A DNA stretch of 64,000 nucleotides from Bradyrhizobium vignae (GTDB lineage Bacteria; Pseudomonadota; Alphaproteobacteria; Rhizobiales; Xanthobacteraceae): positions 62,001 through 126,000 of the forward strand of contig NZ_RDQF01000017.1 in the NCBI RefSeq assembly GCF_004114425.1, in the 5' to 3' direction. Position numbers and translations under genes: made by a program. Positions 9,618-18,179 of this stretch are shown here, piece after piece. The stretch's first letter is position 1. Each line of letters starts with the position of its first letter. Below the pieces are notes generated by a model. The model did no database searches. It had not been told where the DNA came from and saw only the letters and a list, made by a program, of their open reading frames with translations.

Positions 9618-11579
9618 ATGGATCTTTTAGCTCAAGCCCGGATCAAGGGCGTTCAGTCCGAATTCATCGACGCTCTCGGCAAGCTGCGGGTCACCGCGCC
9701 CGAGGCTCTCAAATCCATCCTCGAGGCGCTGCCGGAGAAGCGGGTTTACAGCTTCGCCAGCGGGCCGGTCGTGGTGCGTGCGCTGGGACATCCGCGCACG
9801 GAATTGGCTTCTATCGGCACGCCGCCGCTGCAATGGAAAATCCTCGGCAACGGCAATGTGATCGCCCAGGGCGAGACGCGCGAGCCCGTGATCGCCTGGC
9901 CCGCCGGCCTGCCACTCGGCTATCACCGCCTGACGCTGACGGATGCCGCGGGCGTGACCGAAGAGGTACCGATGATCGTGGCGCCGGAGCGCGCCTTCGG
10001 CGGCGATTTCGATCGCGGCTGGCTGCTTGCCGTGCAGCTCTACAGCGTCCGTTCGGACCGCAACTGGGGCATCGGCGACTTCACCGATCTCGCCGGGCTG
10101 GTCCGGCTTGCCAAGCAGCTCGGGGCCGACGGCGTCGGCCTCAATCCGCTGCATGTCCTGTTCGACGACCACCCCGCCGATTGCAGCCCCTATTCGCCGA
10201 ACAGCCGGCTCTTCCTCAACCCGCTCTACATCGACGTCGAGGCGATTCCCGAATTCTCGGCAGACCTCGTGCCCAACGCGGCCGCGACGGCGGCCCGTCT
10301 GCGCGAAGGTGATCGCGTCCCTTATGCCGACATGGCGGCGTTGAAATGGCTGGGCCTGCGCGCCGCCTTTGACAGCTTCGTGACGAGCGCGAGCCAGGCG
10401 CGCCGCAAGGCGTTTGACGGCTTCCGCGCCGCTCGCGCGCCGCTGTTGTCCCGCTTTGCCTGCTTCGAGGTGCTGCGGCATCGCTTCAACGCACCCTGGT
10501 GGGAGTGGCCATCCGAATGGCAACAGCCGGACGAGGCCAAATGCACCGAGCTGCGCAATGGCCCGGGCAAGCGCGAGATCGAGTTCGTCGAATTCGTGCA
10601 ATGGACGGCCGACAGCCAATTGCATGCCGCCAAGGAGCTCGCCAGCCAGCTCGGCATGCGGGTCGGGCTCTATCTCGACGTCGCCGTCGGCGTGCAGTCC
10701 AACGGCTTCGATGCCTGGAACGAGCAGAAGGCGATTTCCCGCCATCTCGCCGTCGGCGCGCCGCCCGACGTGCTCAACACCATCGGCCAGGACTGGGGTC
10801 TCGCCGGTTTCAACGCCGGTGGGCTCGAGGCGCAGTCCTTCGTGCCGTTCGCCGACATGCTCGCAGCGTCGATGCGCCATGCCGGCGCCATCAGGCTCGA
10901 TCACGTGCTGGGTCTGAAGCGGCTTTATCTGGTGCCGCGCGGCTTCAAGCCCGATAACGGTGCCTATGTGCAGATGCCGTTCGAGGCGCTGCTGGCGGCC
11001 GTCGCGTGCGAGAGCGCGGCCCACAAATGCATCGTGATCGGCGAGGACCTCGGCACCGTGCCTGAAGGTTTCCGCGAGATGATGCAGGATTTCGGCATCT
11101 GGTCCTACCTCGTCATGATGTTCGAGCGCGACGATGCCGGCCATTTCCGCAACGTCGACCACTACCGGCCCAACGCGCTGGTGACGCTGAACACGCATGA
11201 CCTGTGCACCTATGCCGGCTGGCGCTCCTTCAGCGACCTCAAGATGAAGCGCTCGCTCGGGCTCGATCCCGGCGAGAACGACCAGGCGCGCTGGGATGCG
11301 CTCGGCAGGCTCGACGAGATCCTGCGCCAGAACGGCATCGGCGCCAACGACCTCTATTCGGTGCTCGCCTTCCTGTCGCGCACGCCCTCTCGCCTGCTCG
11401 CGGTGTCCATGGAGGATCTGCTCGGTGTGATCGACCAGCCCAACATTCCCGGCACGATCGACGAGCATCCGAACTGGCGCCAGCGCCTTCCTGTTGCGCT
11501 CGACAAGATCGCGTCCAAGATCGATCTCGCGGCTTTGAAGGCCGCGACGCGGGAACGTTCCTTGCCCGGCGGGAGTTGA
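9618..11579 (+). CDS. malQ: 4-alpha-glucanotransferase MalQ
   Basis: Amylomaltase (GH77), 653 aa, disproportionating maltodextrins in the cytoplasm. Motifs: QLYSVRSDRNWGIGDFTDLA, GVGLNPLHVLF, GLYLDVAVGVQ, AIRLDHVLGL with the nucleophile Asp, CIVIGEDLGTVPEGFR with the acid Glu, and LNTHDLCTYAGW with the third Asp. The ATG at 9618 (MDLLAQARIKG) has no obvious Shine-Dalgarno. It is transcribed away from the glgE-like operon from a shared intergenic region and followed after 28 bp by a GH15 gene, so the pair probably processes maltodextrins released by GlgX and phosphorylase. Confidence 0.95.
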   Translation: MDLLAQARIKGVQSEFIDALGKLRVTAPEALKSILEALPEKRVYSFASGPVVVRALGHPRTELASIGTPPLQWKILGNGNVIAQGETREPVIAWPAGLPLGYHRLTLTDAAGVTEEVPMIVAPERAFGGDFDRGWLLAVQLYSVRSDRNWGIGDFTDLAGLVRLAKQLGADGVGLNPLHVLFDDHPADCSPYSPNSRLFLNPLYIDVEAIPEFSADLVPNAAATAARLREGDRVPYADMAALKWLGLRAAFDSFVTSASQARRKAFDGFRAARAPLLSRFACFEVLRHRFNAPWWEWPSEWQQPDEAKCTELRNGPGKREIEFVEFVQWTADSQLHAAKELASQLGMRVGLYLDVAVGVQSNGFDAWNEQKAISRHLAVGAPPDVLNTIGQDWGLAGFNAGGLEAQSFVPFADMLAASMRHAGAIRLDHVLGLKRLYLVPRGFKPDNGAYVQMPFEALLAAVACESAAHKCIVIGEDLGTVPEGFREMMQDFGIWSYLVMMFERDDAGHFRNVDHYRPNALVTLNTHDLCTYAGWRSFSDLKMKRSLGLDPGENDQARWDALGRLDEILRQNGIGANDLYSVLAFLSRTPSRLLAVSMEDLLGVIDQPNIPGTIDEHPNWRQRLPVALDKIASKIDLAALKAATRERSLPGGS

Positions 11580-11607
11580 CAGTCGGGATTCCCAGGCTCG
11601 CACCACA

Positions 11608-13410
11608 TTGGCTCAGAGGATCGAGGACTATGCGCTGATCGGCGATTGCGAGACCGCGGCGCTGGTCGGGCGCAACGGCTCGATCGACTGGCTGTGCTGG
11701 CCTGCCTTCGATTCCGATGCCTGCTTTGCCGCCATCCTCGGCACGCACAAGAACGGGCGCTGGCTGATCGCGCCGAGTGAGCACGCGACCCGCATCTCGC
11801 GGCGCTATCTCGGCAATACCCTCATCCTCGAAACGTGTTTTGAGACGAGTAGCGGCACCGTCGCGCTGATCGACTTCATGCCGCCGCGCGGCAAGGCCTC
11901 GGACATCGTGCGGCTGGTCCGAGGCGTCAGCGGCACCGTGAAGATGCGGATGGAGCTCGTCATCCGCTTCGGCTTCGGCGCCGACATTCCCTGGGTGCGG
12001 CGAATGGATCATGCGCTGCTCGCGATCTGCGGCCAGGACATGACGGTGCTGCGAACACCCGTCGAGACCCGCGGCGAGGACCTGACGACAGTTGCCGAGT
12101 TCGACGTCGGGGCGGGCGAGACCGTCCCGTTCGTCCTGACCTACGGCCCCTCGCATCTCGAGCCGCCGGCATCGATCGATCCGGAGCTCGCCTTCCAGGA
12201 GACCGAGAAATTCTGGCAGGACTGGTGCGGCCATTGTGCCCGCGACGGCGGCTATCAGGACCTCGTCTTGCGCTCGCTGATCACACTGAAGGCGCTGACC
12301 TTTGCTCCGACCGGCGGCATCGTCGCGGCCCCCACCACCTCCTTGCCGGAAAGGCTGGGGGGAAGCAGGAATTGGGACTACCGCTTCTGCTGGCTGCGCG
12401 ACGCCACGTTCACGTTGCTGGCGCTGATGAACTCGGGCTACACCGAGGAAGCCTCGGCCTGGCACAGTTGGCTGCTGCGCGCCGCCGCCGGATCGCCGGC
12501 GAACATGCAGATCATGTACGGCATCTGGGGCCAGCGGCGGCTGCTGGAATGGGAGGCGGGCTGGCTCGGCGGCTACGAGGGCGCGCAGCCCGTGCGCGTC
12601 GGCAACGCCGCGCATGCGCAGCTCCAGCTCGACGTCTATGGCGAGCTGATCGATGCCTTCCACCAGTCGCGCATGGCCAAGCTCAAGCTCGACGAGCAGA
12701 CCTGGGCGCTGGAATGCGCCGTGCTCAATCATCTGGCCGAGGTCTGGGACCGGCCCGACCACGGTATCTGGGAGCGGCGCGGACAGCCCAAGCATTATGT
12801 CTTCTCCAAGGTCATGACCTGGGTCGCCTTCGACCGCGGCATCAAGAGTGCCGAGACCTTCGGCTTCAAGGCGCCGCTGCTGCATTGGCGCACTCTGCGT
12901 GAGGCGATCCATCGCGACGTCTGCAACAACGGCTTCGATGCAGAGGAAAACGCCTTCGTCGAATCCTACGGCTCGAAACTGCTCGATGCCAGCGTGCTGC
13001 TGCTGCCGGCCGTCGGCTTCCTGCCGCCATCGGATCCGCGCATCCGCGGCACCATTGCTTCCGTCGAAAAATGCCTGATGCGCGACGGCTTCGTGCTACG
13101 GCACGATCCACGCGAGCTGCCAGCGGGGCAGCCACCGCTCGAAGGCGCGTTCCTGGCCTGCAGCCTGTGGCTCGCCGACGCCTATGTGCTGTCGGGCGAT
13201 CTCGACAAGGCGCAAGCCTTGTTCGATCGCGTCGTGGGCATTGCGAACGATGTCGGGCTGCTGGCGGAGGAATACGACTCCGTGGCCCGCCGGCAGACCG
13301 GCAATTTCCCGCAGGCGCTGACCCACATCGCCCTGATCAACACCGCGCATAACCTCTCGGCGGCAAGACGGAAGAGCGAGAAGCCGGCGATGCAGCGGTC
13401 GAAGAAGTGA
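11608..13410 (+). CDS. Glycoside hydrolase family 15 protein (glucoamylase/trehalase-like)
   Basis: 600 aa. Starts with TTG (MAQRIEDYALIGDCETAALV), matching the typical N terminus of bacterial GH15 proteins, which supports this unusual start. The all-alpha catalytic domain shows NWDYRFCWLRDATFTLLAL, DHGIWERRGQPKHYVFSK with the likely acid Glu, and EEYDSVARRQTGNFPQAL near the likely base Glu. Family members are inverting glucan 1,4-alpha-glucosidases or trehalases; sequence alone does not decide between these. No signal peptide, so cytoplasmic. It follows malQ by 28 bp, so hydrolysis of short maltodextrins or trehalose to glucose is the simplest role. Confidence 0.9.
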   Translation: MAQRIEDYALIGDCETAALVGRNGSIDWLCWPAFDSDACFAAILGTHKNGRWLIAPSEHATRISRRYLGNTLILETCFETSSGTVALIDFMPPRGKASDIVRLVRGVSGTVKMRMELVIRFGFGADIPWVRRMDHALLAICGQDMTVLRTPVETRGEDLTTVAEFDVGAGETVPFVLTYGPSHLEPPASIDPELAFQETEKFWQDWCGHCARDGGYQDLVLRSLITLKALTFAPTGGIVAAPTTSLPERLGGSRNWDYRFCWLRDATFTLLALMNSGYTEEASAWHSWLLRAAAGSPANMQIMYGIWGQRRLLEWEAGWLGGYEGAQPVRVGNAAHAQLQLDVYGELIDAFHQSRMAKLKLDEQTWALECAVLNHLAEVWDRPDHGIWERRGQPKHYVFSKVMTWVAFDRGIKSAETFGFKAPLLHWRTLREAIHRDVCNNGFDAEENAFVESYGSKLLDASVLLLPAVGFLPPSDPRIRGTIASVEKCLMRDGFVLRHDPRELPAGQPPLEGAFLACSLWLADAYVLSGDLDKAQALFDRVVGIANDVGLLAEEYDSVARRQTGNFPQALTHIALINTAHNLSAARRKSEKPAMQRSKK

Positions 13411-13517
13411 CCGCTGCGGCATTGTTCACCTCTCCCGTAGCCCCGTCGGGGAGTTAGAGGTGGATACCGAGCGTCAGGCGACAGTCGAGGTCATTGGTTC
13501 CTTGGGGGCTTCAACTC

Positions 13518-14330
13518 CTACCCAACCCCATTCCGCTTCAAGATCATCTCCATCGCCTCGGCAAAACCGTCCTGCTCATTGCTCGCAGTGACGTGCGTCG
13601 CCTCGTCCTTGACGTTGTCGGCGGCATTGCCCATGGCGATCGAGACGCCGCTGACGCGGAACATCGCGAGGTCGTTCTGCATGTCGCCGATGGTGGCAAC
13701 GGCATCGGTCGAGATGCCGACGCGCTTGGCCATGGCCTCGACGAAGGTGCCCTTGTTGAATCCCGGCGGGGTGATGTCGAGATAATAGGTCTGCGAGCGC
13801 ACCGCGGTGGCTTCGCGGCCGAGCGCCTCCTGCATCGCTTTCTCGCAAGCCGCGAGCCTCGCCGCATCGGCACTGGCGCCGACGATCTTGCAGGCGCTCG
13901 ATAGGTACGGCGAGAAATCGGGCACGATGGTGGGGTCGGCGCGGATCGTGTGCTGCTCGTGGGCGACGTAGCTGCCGCGGGGGTTGTCGATCAGCCATTT
14001 GTCGGTCGTGAACAGCCAGATGTCGGCGCCGTAGTCGCGGAGGATCTGCAAGGACCGCTCGGCCGCGCTCGCGGGAATCAGGTGCTGCTCGACCGGCCTC
14101 ATCTCGGGATCGATGATCGAGGAGCCGTTGAAGGGACCGACCGGCAGCCACAGCGCCAGCGGTTTGATCAGGAAGCGCATGCCGATCGCGGGGCGGCTGG
14201 AGGTGATGGTGAAGCCGATGCCGGCCCGGTGCAGCCGCTCCACTGCGCTCCGCGCGCGCTCCGTCAGCGTCTTGTCCTTGGTCAGCAGCGTGCCGTCGAC
14301 GTCGGAGACCACGAGTGAGATGGGGGTCAT
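13518..14330 (-). CDS. Cof-type HAD-IIB sugar phosphatase
   Basis: 270 aa HAD-superfamily hydrolase. Motif I is VVSDVDGTLLTKDKTL (DxDGT), motif IV is GDMQNDLAMF, followed by GVSIAMGNAADNVKDEATHV, the signature of the Cof/YbiV group with a type IIB cap. These enzymes dephosphorylate sugar phosphates and similar metabolites with low specificity. It starts 19 bp after the gntK stop and is the last gene of the tal-pgi/gnd/zwf/pgl/gntK operon, so a phosphosugar substrate is likely. The specific substrate cannot be read from the sequence. Confidence 0.85.
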   Translation of the reverse strand: MTPISLVVSDVDGTLLTKDKTLTERARSAVERLHRAGIGFTITSSRPAIGMRFLIKPLALWLPVGPFNGSSIIDPEMRPVEQHLIPASAAERSLQILRDYGADIWLFTTDKWLIDNPRGSYVAHEQHTIRADPTIVPDFSPYLSSACKIVGASADAARLAACEKAMQEALGREATAVRSQTYYLDITPPGFNKGTFVEAMAKRVGISTDAVATIGDMQNDLAMFRVSGVSIAMGNAADNVKDEATHVTASNEQDGFAEAMEMILKRNGVG

Positions 14331-14349
14331 GGCAGGACCTTGGAATTCA

Positions 14350-14895
14350 TCAGGTTTCTTGCCTCAGCGTTTTCGCGCCGCCCAGCTTCAGCTGCCGCAC
14401 GATGCCGTCCACGATCGCCTCGACGGTCTCATCGATCGAGACCGTGACCACGTGCTCGCCCGGCTCCGGCGGCTCCAGCGTATTGAACTGGCTCGTCAGC
14501 AGCTCGGGCGGCATGAAATGGCCCTTGCGGCGCGCGAGCCGCTCGGCGATCAGCTCCTTTGTGCCCTTCAGGAACACGAATCGGACGTCGTCGCGACCAC
14601 GCAGCAGCACCTCGCGATAGGCGTGCTTCAGCGCCGAGCACGCAATGATGACGTGCTCGCCGCGTCCGCAGACAAGCGCGATCTCGTCGGCGATCGCGTT
14701 GAGCCAGGGCCAGCGGTCTTCGTCGGTGAGCGGATGGCCGGCCCGCATTTTCTCGACATTGCTGGCGGGATGGAAGTTGTCGCCGTCCTCGAAACGCCAG
14801 CCGAGTCGCCCGCCCAGTGCTTTTGCAACCGTGCTCTTGCCCGAACCCGACACGCCCATCACGATCAATGCAAAAGGTGCTTCAGCGCCGCCCAC
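14350..14895 (-). CDS. gntK: Gluconokinase GntK
   Basis: Phosphorylates D-gluconate to 6-phosphogluconate with ATP. Motifs: P-loop GVSGSGKSTVAKAL, FEDGDNFHPASNVEKM, HPLTDEDRWPWL, CSALKHAYRE and KGHFMPPELLTSQF, all characteristic of the GntK family. I chose the GTG at 14895 (VGGAEAPFALIV), giving 181 aa, because it is preceded by GGAGGAAATTC, the best ribosome-binding site of the operon; the open frame extends further upstream without similarity. The start lies inside the end of pgl (14-bp overlap), so translation is probably coupled. It feeds the same pathway as zwf, pgl and gnd. Confidence 0.93.
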   Translation of the reverse strand: MGGAEAPFALIVMGVSGSGKSTVAKALGGRLGWRFEDGDNFHPASNVEKMRAGHPLTDEDRWPWLNAIADEIALVCGRGEHVIIACSALKHAYREVLLRGRDDVRFVFLKGTKELIAERLARRKGHFMPPELLTSQFNTLEPPEPGEHVVTVSIDETVEAIVDGIVRQLKLGGAKTLRQET

Positions 14896-15631
14896 GAATT
14901 TCCTCCGGAAGCGCGGCCCTATCGACCAGCCAGACGGTCTCACCATTCGAGCGCGCGCGTAAGGCCGGCAGATTCTCGCCATTGAGGAGGCGCGTCAAGA
15001 TCGGCCGCTTGTCGTGCCCGGCAATCTCGAACAGCATCTCGCGGCAGGAAGCCAGAACGGGCAGGGTGAGCGAGACTCGCGGCACGAACGGCGCGACATT
15101 GGCTTTGGCGACACCGACGACCCAGCGTCGGGTCTCCTCGATCTCGGCATAACCGGGAAACAGCGATGCGGTGTGGCCGTCCGGGCCTGCACCCATCAAG
15201 ACCACGTCGAACAGCGGCCGCGCCGGATCGAGCCGGTCTGCGCCGTAGAAGGCCTGCAGCTCGCGCGCGTAGGCTGCGGCACTGGCATCGGGGTTCTCGG
15301 CCGCGGTCGGAATCGGATGGACGTGACCAGGAGGCGCATTGGAATCGAGAAATGTCGTCCGCGCGACCGCCATGTTGTTGAGAGGGTCGCTTTCAGGCAC
15401 GAACCGTTCGTCGCCGATGAACCAGTGCACGCGGTCCCATGGAATCCTTCCGCGCCACGCCTCGCTGCCGAGCAATTGATAGAGCTTCTTCGGGCTGGAG
15501 CCGCCGGTGAGGCAGATGGCGCTCCGTCCGGGATTGGCCGCGATCCGCGCCATAACCCGTTCGGCCGCGGTGCGGGCAAGCGCTTCGGCGTCGGCTTCGA
15601 CGATCAGCTTCGGCTGGCCGGCCGCAGTCAC
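14882..15631 (-). CDS. pgl: 6-phosphogluconolactonase Pgl
   Basis: Hydrolyses 6-phosphogluconolactone to 6-phosphogluconate (DevB/NagB-like fold). Motifs: ICLTGGSSPKKLYQLL, HWFIGDERFVPESDPLNN, FDVVLMGAGPDGHTASLFPG and VWLVDRAALP. Starts with the GTG at 15631, whose first four bases GTGA also contain the zwf stop TGA, a 4-bp coupled overlap; GGCGGAAATA lies just upstream. The resulting 249 aa is a normal length. It sits between zwf and gntK in pathway order. Confidence 0.95.
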   Translation of the reverse strand: MTAAGQPKLIVEADAEALARTAAERVMARIAANPGRSAICLTGGSSPKKLYQLLGSEAWRGRIPWDRVHWFIGDERFVPESDPLNNMAVARTTFLDSNAPPGHVHPIPTAAENPDASAAAYARELQAFYGADRLDPARPLFDVVLMGAGPDGHTASLFPGYAEIEETRRWVVGVAKANVAPFVPRVSLTLPVLASCREMLFEIAGHDKRPILTRLLNGENLPALRARSNGETVWLVDRAALPEEIRGRR

Positions 15632-17139
15632 GAGTATTTCCGCCAGCTTCGCCCGTCGCGCCGCAGCAACTCGTCGGCGCATTTCGGGCCGTCGCTGCCG
15701 GCTTCATACGTCTCGATGCCGTTGGTGCCGGCCTGTTTCCAGGCGTCCAGGAACGGCTGCACCGCCTGCCAGCCGGCCTCGACTCCGTCGGCGCGCTGGA
15801 ACAGGATGTTGTCGCCGATCATGCAGTCGTGGATCAGCGTCTCGTAGCCGGTCGAGGGATCGGCGCGGAAATAGTCGCCGTAGCGAAACTTCATCTCGAC
15901 GCCGTCGATGGTGACGCTCGGACCCGGGACCTTGGCGTTGAACTGAAGCTCGATGGTTTCGGTCGGCGCGATGCCGATGGTGAGGAAGTTCTGCGACAGG
16001 CGATCGACCGCCGTGCCCGAGAACATCGACAGCGGCGCCTGCTTGAACTTGATCGCCACCTCCGTGCGCTTGTGCGCCAGTGCCTTGCCGGTGCGCAAAT
16101 AGAACGGCACGCCGGCCCAGCGCCAATTGTCGATCATCAGCTTCAGCGCGACATAGGTCTCGGTGGTACTGCCGGGCTTGACGTCCGCGGTCTTGCGATA
16201 GTCCGGGATCTCCTCGTCACCGATGCGGCCTGCGAGATATTGCGCGCGCACCGAGCTCTTCAGCGCTTCCTCCAGGCTCGGCCGCTGGATCGCAGTGAGC
16301 ACCTCGGCCTTCTCGGAGCGGACCGAATGGGCGTCGAAACGGCTCGGCGGCTCCATGGCGACCAGCGACATCAGCTGGAACAGATGGTTGGGTACCATGT
16401 CGCGCAATGCGCCGGTCGCGTCATAGAAGCCGCCGCGATGGCCGACGCCGAGCTTCTCCTCGACGGTGATCTGGATGTGGTCGATGTGGTTGCGATTCCA
16501 GATCGGCTCGAACATGCCGTTGGCAAAGCGCAGCACCAGAATGTTCTGCACCGTCTCCTTGCCGAGATAGTGGTCGATCCGGTAGATCTGGTGCTCCTCC
16601 ATGATCTTCAGCAGCTCGGCGTTCAGCGCACGCGCCGAGGCGAGGTCGGTGCCGAACGGTTTTTCGACCACCAGCCGCCGCCACGCGCCGTTCTCCTTCA
16701 TCATGCCGGTGCGGCCGAGCTCGCGCGTGGTCGGCGCGAAGGCGGCGGGCGGGGTGGCCAGATAGAACAGCCGGTTGCCGCCGGTCTCGTGCGCGCATTC
16801 CAGCGAATCCAGATGCTCGCGCAGGCGATCGAAGGAGGGCGGATCCTTCGCGTCGGCCTCGACGAAGGTCAGGCATTCCAGCAGCTTCTTGGCGATGTCG
16901 TCGTCCACGGGCCGCGTCGCGAATTGCCGCAGGCCCTTCAGCAGGCTGTCGCGCAGCTCGTCATCCGACTGGCCCCTGCGGGCCACCCCGACGACACAGA
17001 ATTTTTCCGGTAACAGGTGCTCGGCGGCCAGATTGTAGAGCGATGGCATCACCAGGCGATGGGTAAGGTCGCCGGTGACACCAAAGATGACGAAGGCGCA
17101 ATTTTCCGGCTTGCGCTTGGCTTGCGGGTCTTTTGTCAC
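15628..17139 (-). CDS. zwf: Glucose-6-phosphate 1-dehydrogenase Zwf
   Basis: 503 aa NAD(P)-dependent oxidation of glucose-6-phosphate to 6-phosphogluconolactone, first step of the oxidative pentose phosphate and Entner-Doudoroff routes. Motifs: nucleotide-binding FGVTGDLTHRLVMPSLYNL, VEKPFGTDLASARALN, the signature RIDHYLGKETVQN with the catalytic His, and WAGVPFYLRTGKAL. Starts with GTG at 17139, 28 bp after gnd, and overlaps pgl by 4 bp. Intact and of normal length. Confidence 0.97.
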   Translation of the reverse strand: MTKDPQAKRKPENCAFVIFGVTGDLTHRLVMPSLYNLAAEHLLPEKFCVVGVARRGQSDDELRDSLLKGLRQFATRPVDDDIAKKLLECLTFVEADAKDPPSFDRLREHLDSLECAHETGGNRLFYLATPPAAFAPTTRELGRTGMMKENGAWRRLVVEKPFGTDLASARALNAELLKIMEEHQIYRIDHYLGKETVQNILVLRFANGMFEPIWNRNHIDHIQITVEEKLGVGHRGGFYDATGALRDMVPNHLFQLMSLVAMEPPSRFDAHSVRSEKAEVLTAIQRPSLEEALKSSVRAQYLAGRIGDEEIPDYRKTADVKPGSTTETYVALKLMIDNWRWAGVPFYLRTGKALAHKRTEVAIKFKQAPLSMFSGTAVDRLSQNFLTIGIAPTETIELQFNAKVPGPSVTIDGVEMKFRYGDYFRADPSTGYETLIHDCMIGDNILFQRADGVEAGWQAVQPFLDAWKQAGTNGIETYEAGSDGPKCADELLRRDGRSWRKYS

Positions 17140-17167
17140 GAATTGTCGGCCTTCGTTTCGTTACTTG

Positions 17168-18175
17168 CTACTTTGGTTTCGAAGCGTCCGGTTGCTTCGG
17201 CTCCTTGTGGCCGCCGAAACCGGCGCGCATTGCAGAGAGAATTTTTTCGGCGAAGGTGTGTTCCTTGCGGGAACGGAAACGCGTGTAGAGCGCCGCGGTC
17301 AAGACTTCGGCCGGCACCGCCTCGTCGATCGCCGCATTCACGGTCCAGCGTCCTTCGCCGGAATCCTCGACGAAGCCGGAATATTCCGACAGAAGCGGGC
17401 TGTCGGCGAGTGCGGTCGAGGTGAGGTCGAGCAGCCAGGACGGGATCACGCTGCCGCGCCGCCACACTTCGGCGATATCGGCGAGATCGAAATCGTAGCG
17501 GTGATCTGCCGGCAAAGCCTCAATGTTGGCATTCTTGAGAATGTCGAAACCCTCGGCATAGGCCTGCATCAGGCCGTATTCGATGCCGTTGTGGATCATC
17601 TTGACGAAATGGCCGGCGCCCACCGGACCGGCATGGATGTAGCCCTGCTCGATCCGGGGATCGCGGCCCTCGCGGCCGGGCGTTCGCGGAATGTCGCCGG
17701 CGCCGGGCGCGAGCGCAGCGAAGATCGGATCGAGCCGGTCGACCACCTGCTTCTCGCCGCCGATCATCATGCAATAGCCGCGGTCGAGGCCCCAGACGCC
17801 GCCGGAGGTGCCGACGTCGACATAATGGATGCCGCGCTCCTTCAGCGCCTTGCCGCGGCGGACGTCGTCCTGCCAGAAGGTGTTGCCGCCGTCGATGATG
17901 ACGTCGCCAGCCTGCATTACGCCGGCGATCGTCTCGATCGTGGTCTCGGTGATGCGCCCGGCCGGCAGCATCACCCAGGCCGTGCGTGGCCGCTCCAGCT
18001 TCGCGACGAACTCTTCCAGCGTCGCCGAGCCGACCGCGCCGTCTGCGATAAGGCCGGCGACGGCCTTGGCGTCCTTGTCGTAGACCACGGTCGAATGTCC
18101 ATGGCGCATCAGGCGGCGAACGATGTTGCCGCCCATTCGGCCGAGGCCGATCATGCCGAGTTGCATCTGCATCAT
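17168..18175 (-). CDS. gnd: 6-phosphogluconate dehydrogenase, short (GndA-like) form
   Basis: 335 aa, decarboxylating oxidation of 6-phosphogluconate to ribulose-5-phosphate. Rossmann motif [17 protein letters not shown], substrate motif [19 protein letters not shown], and catalytic segment [19 protein letters not shown] with the Lys and Asn of the family. It is the short ~330-residue type rather than the ~470-residue enteric type; short forms often prefer NAD, but preference cannot be read here. Two adjacent ATGs (18175, 18172) follow AAGGGA; the first is used. It lies 4 bp after the tal-pgi stop, so cotranscribed. Confidence 0.94.
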   Translation of the reverse strand: MMQMQLGMIGLGRMGGNIVRRLMRHGHSTVVYDKDAKAVAGLIADGAVGSATLEEFVAKLERPRTAWVMLPAGRITETTIETIAGVMQAGDVIIDGGNTFWQDDVRRGKALKERGIHYVDVGTSGGVWGLDRGYCMMIGGEKQVVDRLDPIFAALAPGAGDIPRTPGREGRDPRIEQGYIHAGPVGAGHFVKMIHNGIEYGLMQAYAEGFDILKNANIEALPADHRYDFDLADIAEVWRRGSVIPSWLLDLTSTALADSPLLSEYSGFVEDSGEGRWTVNAAIDEAVPAEVLTAALYTRFRSRKEHTFAEKILSAMRAGFGGHKEPKQPDASKPK

Positions 18176-18179
18176 TCCC

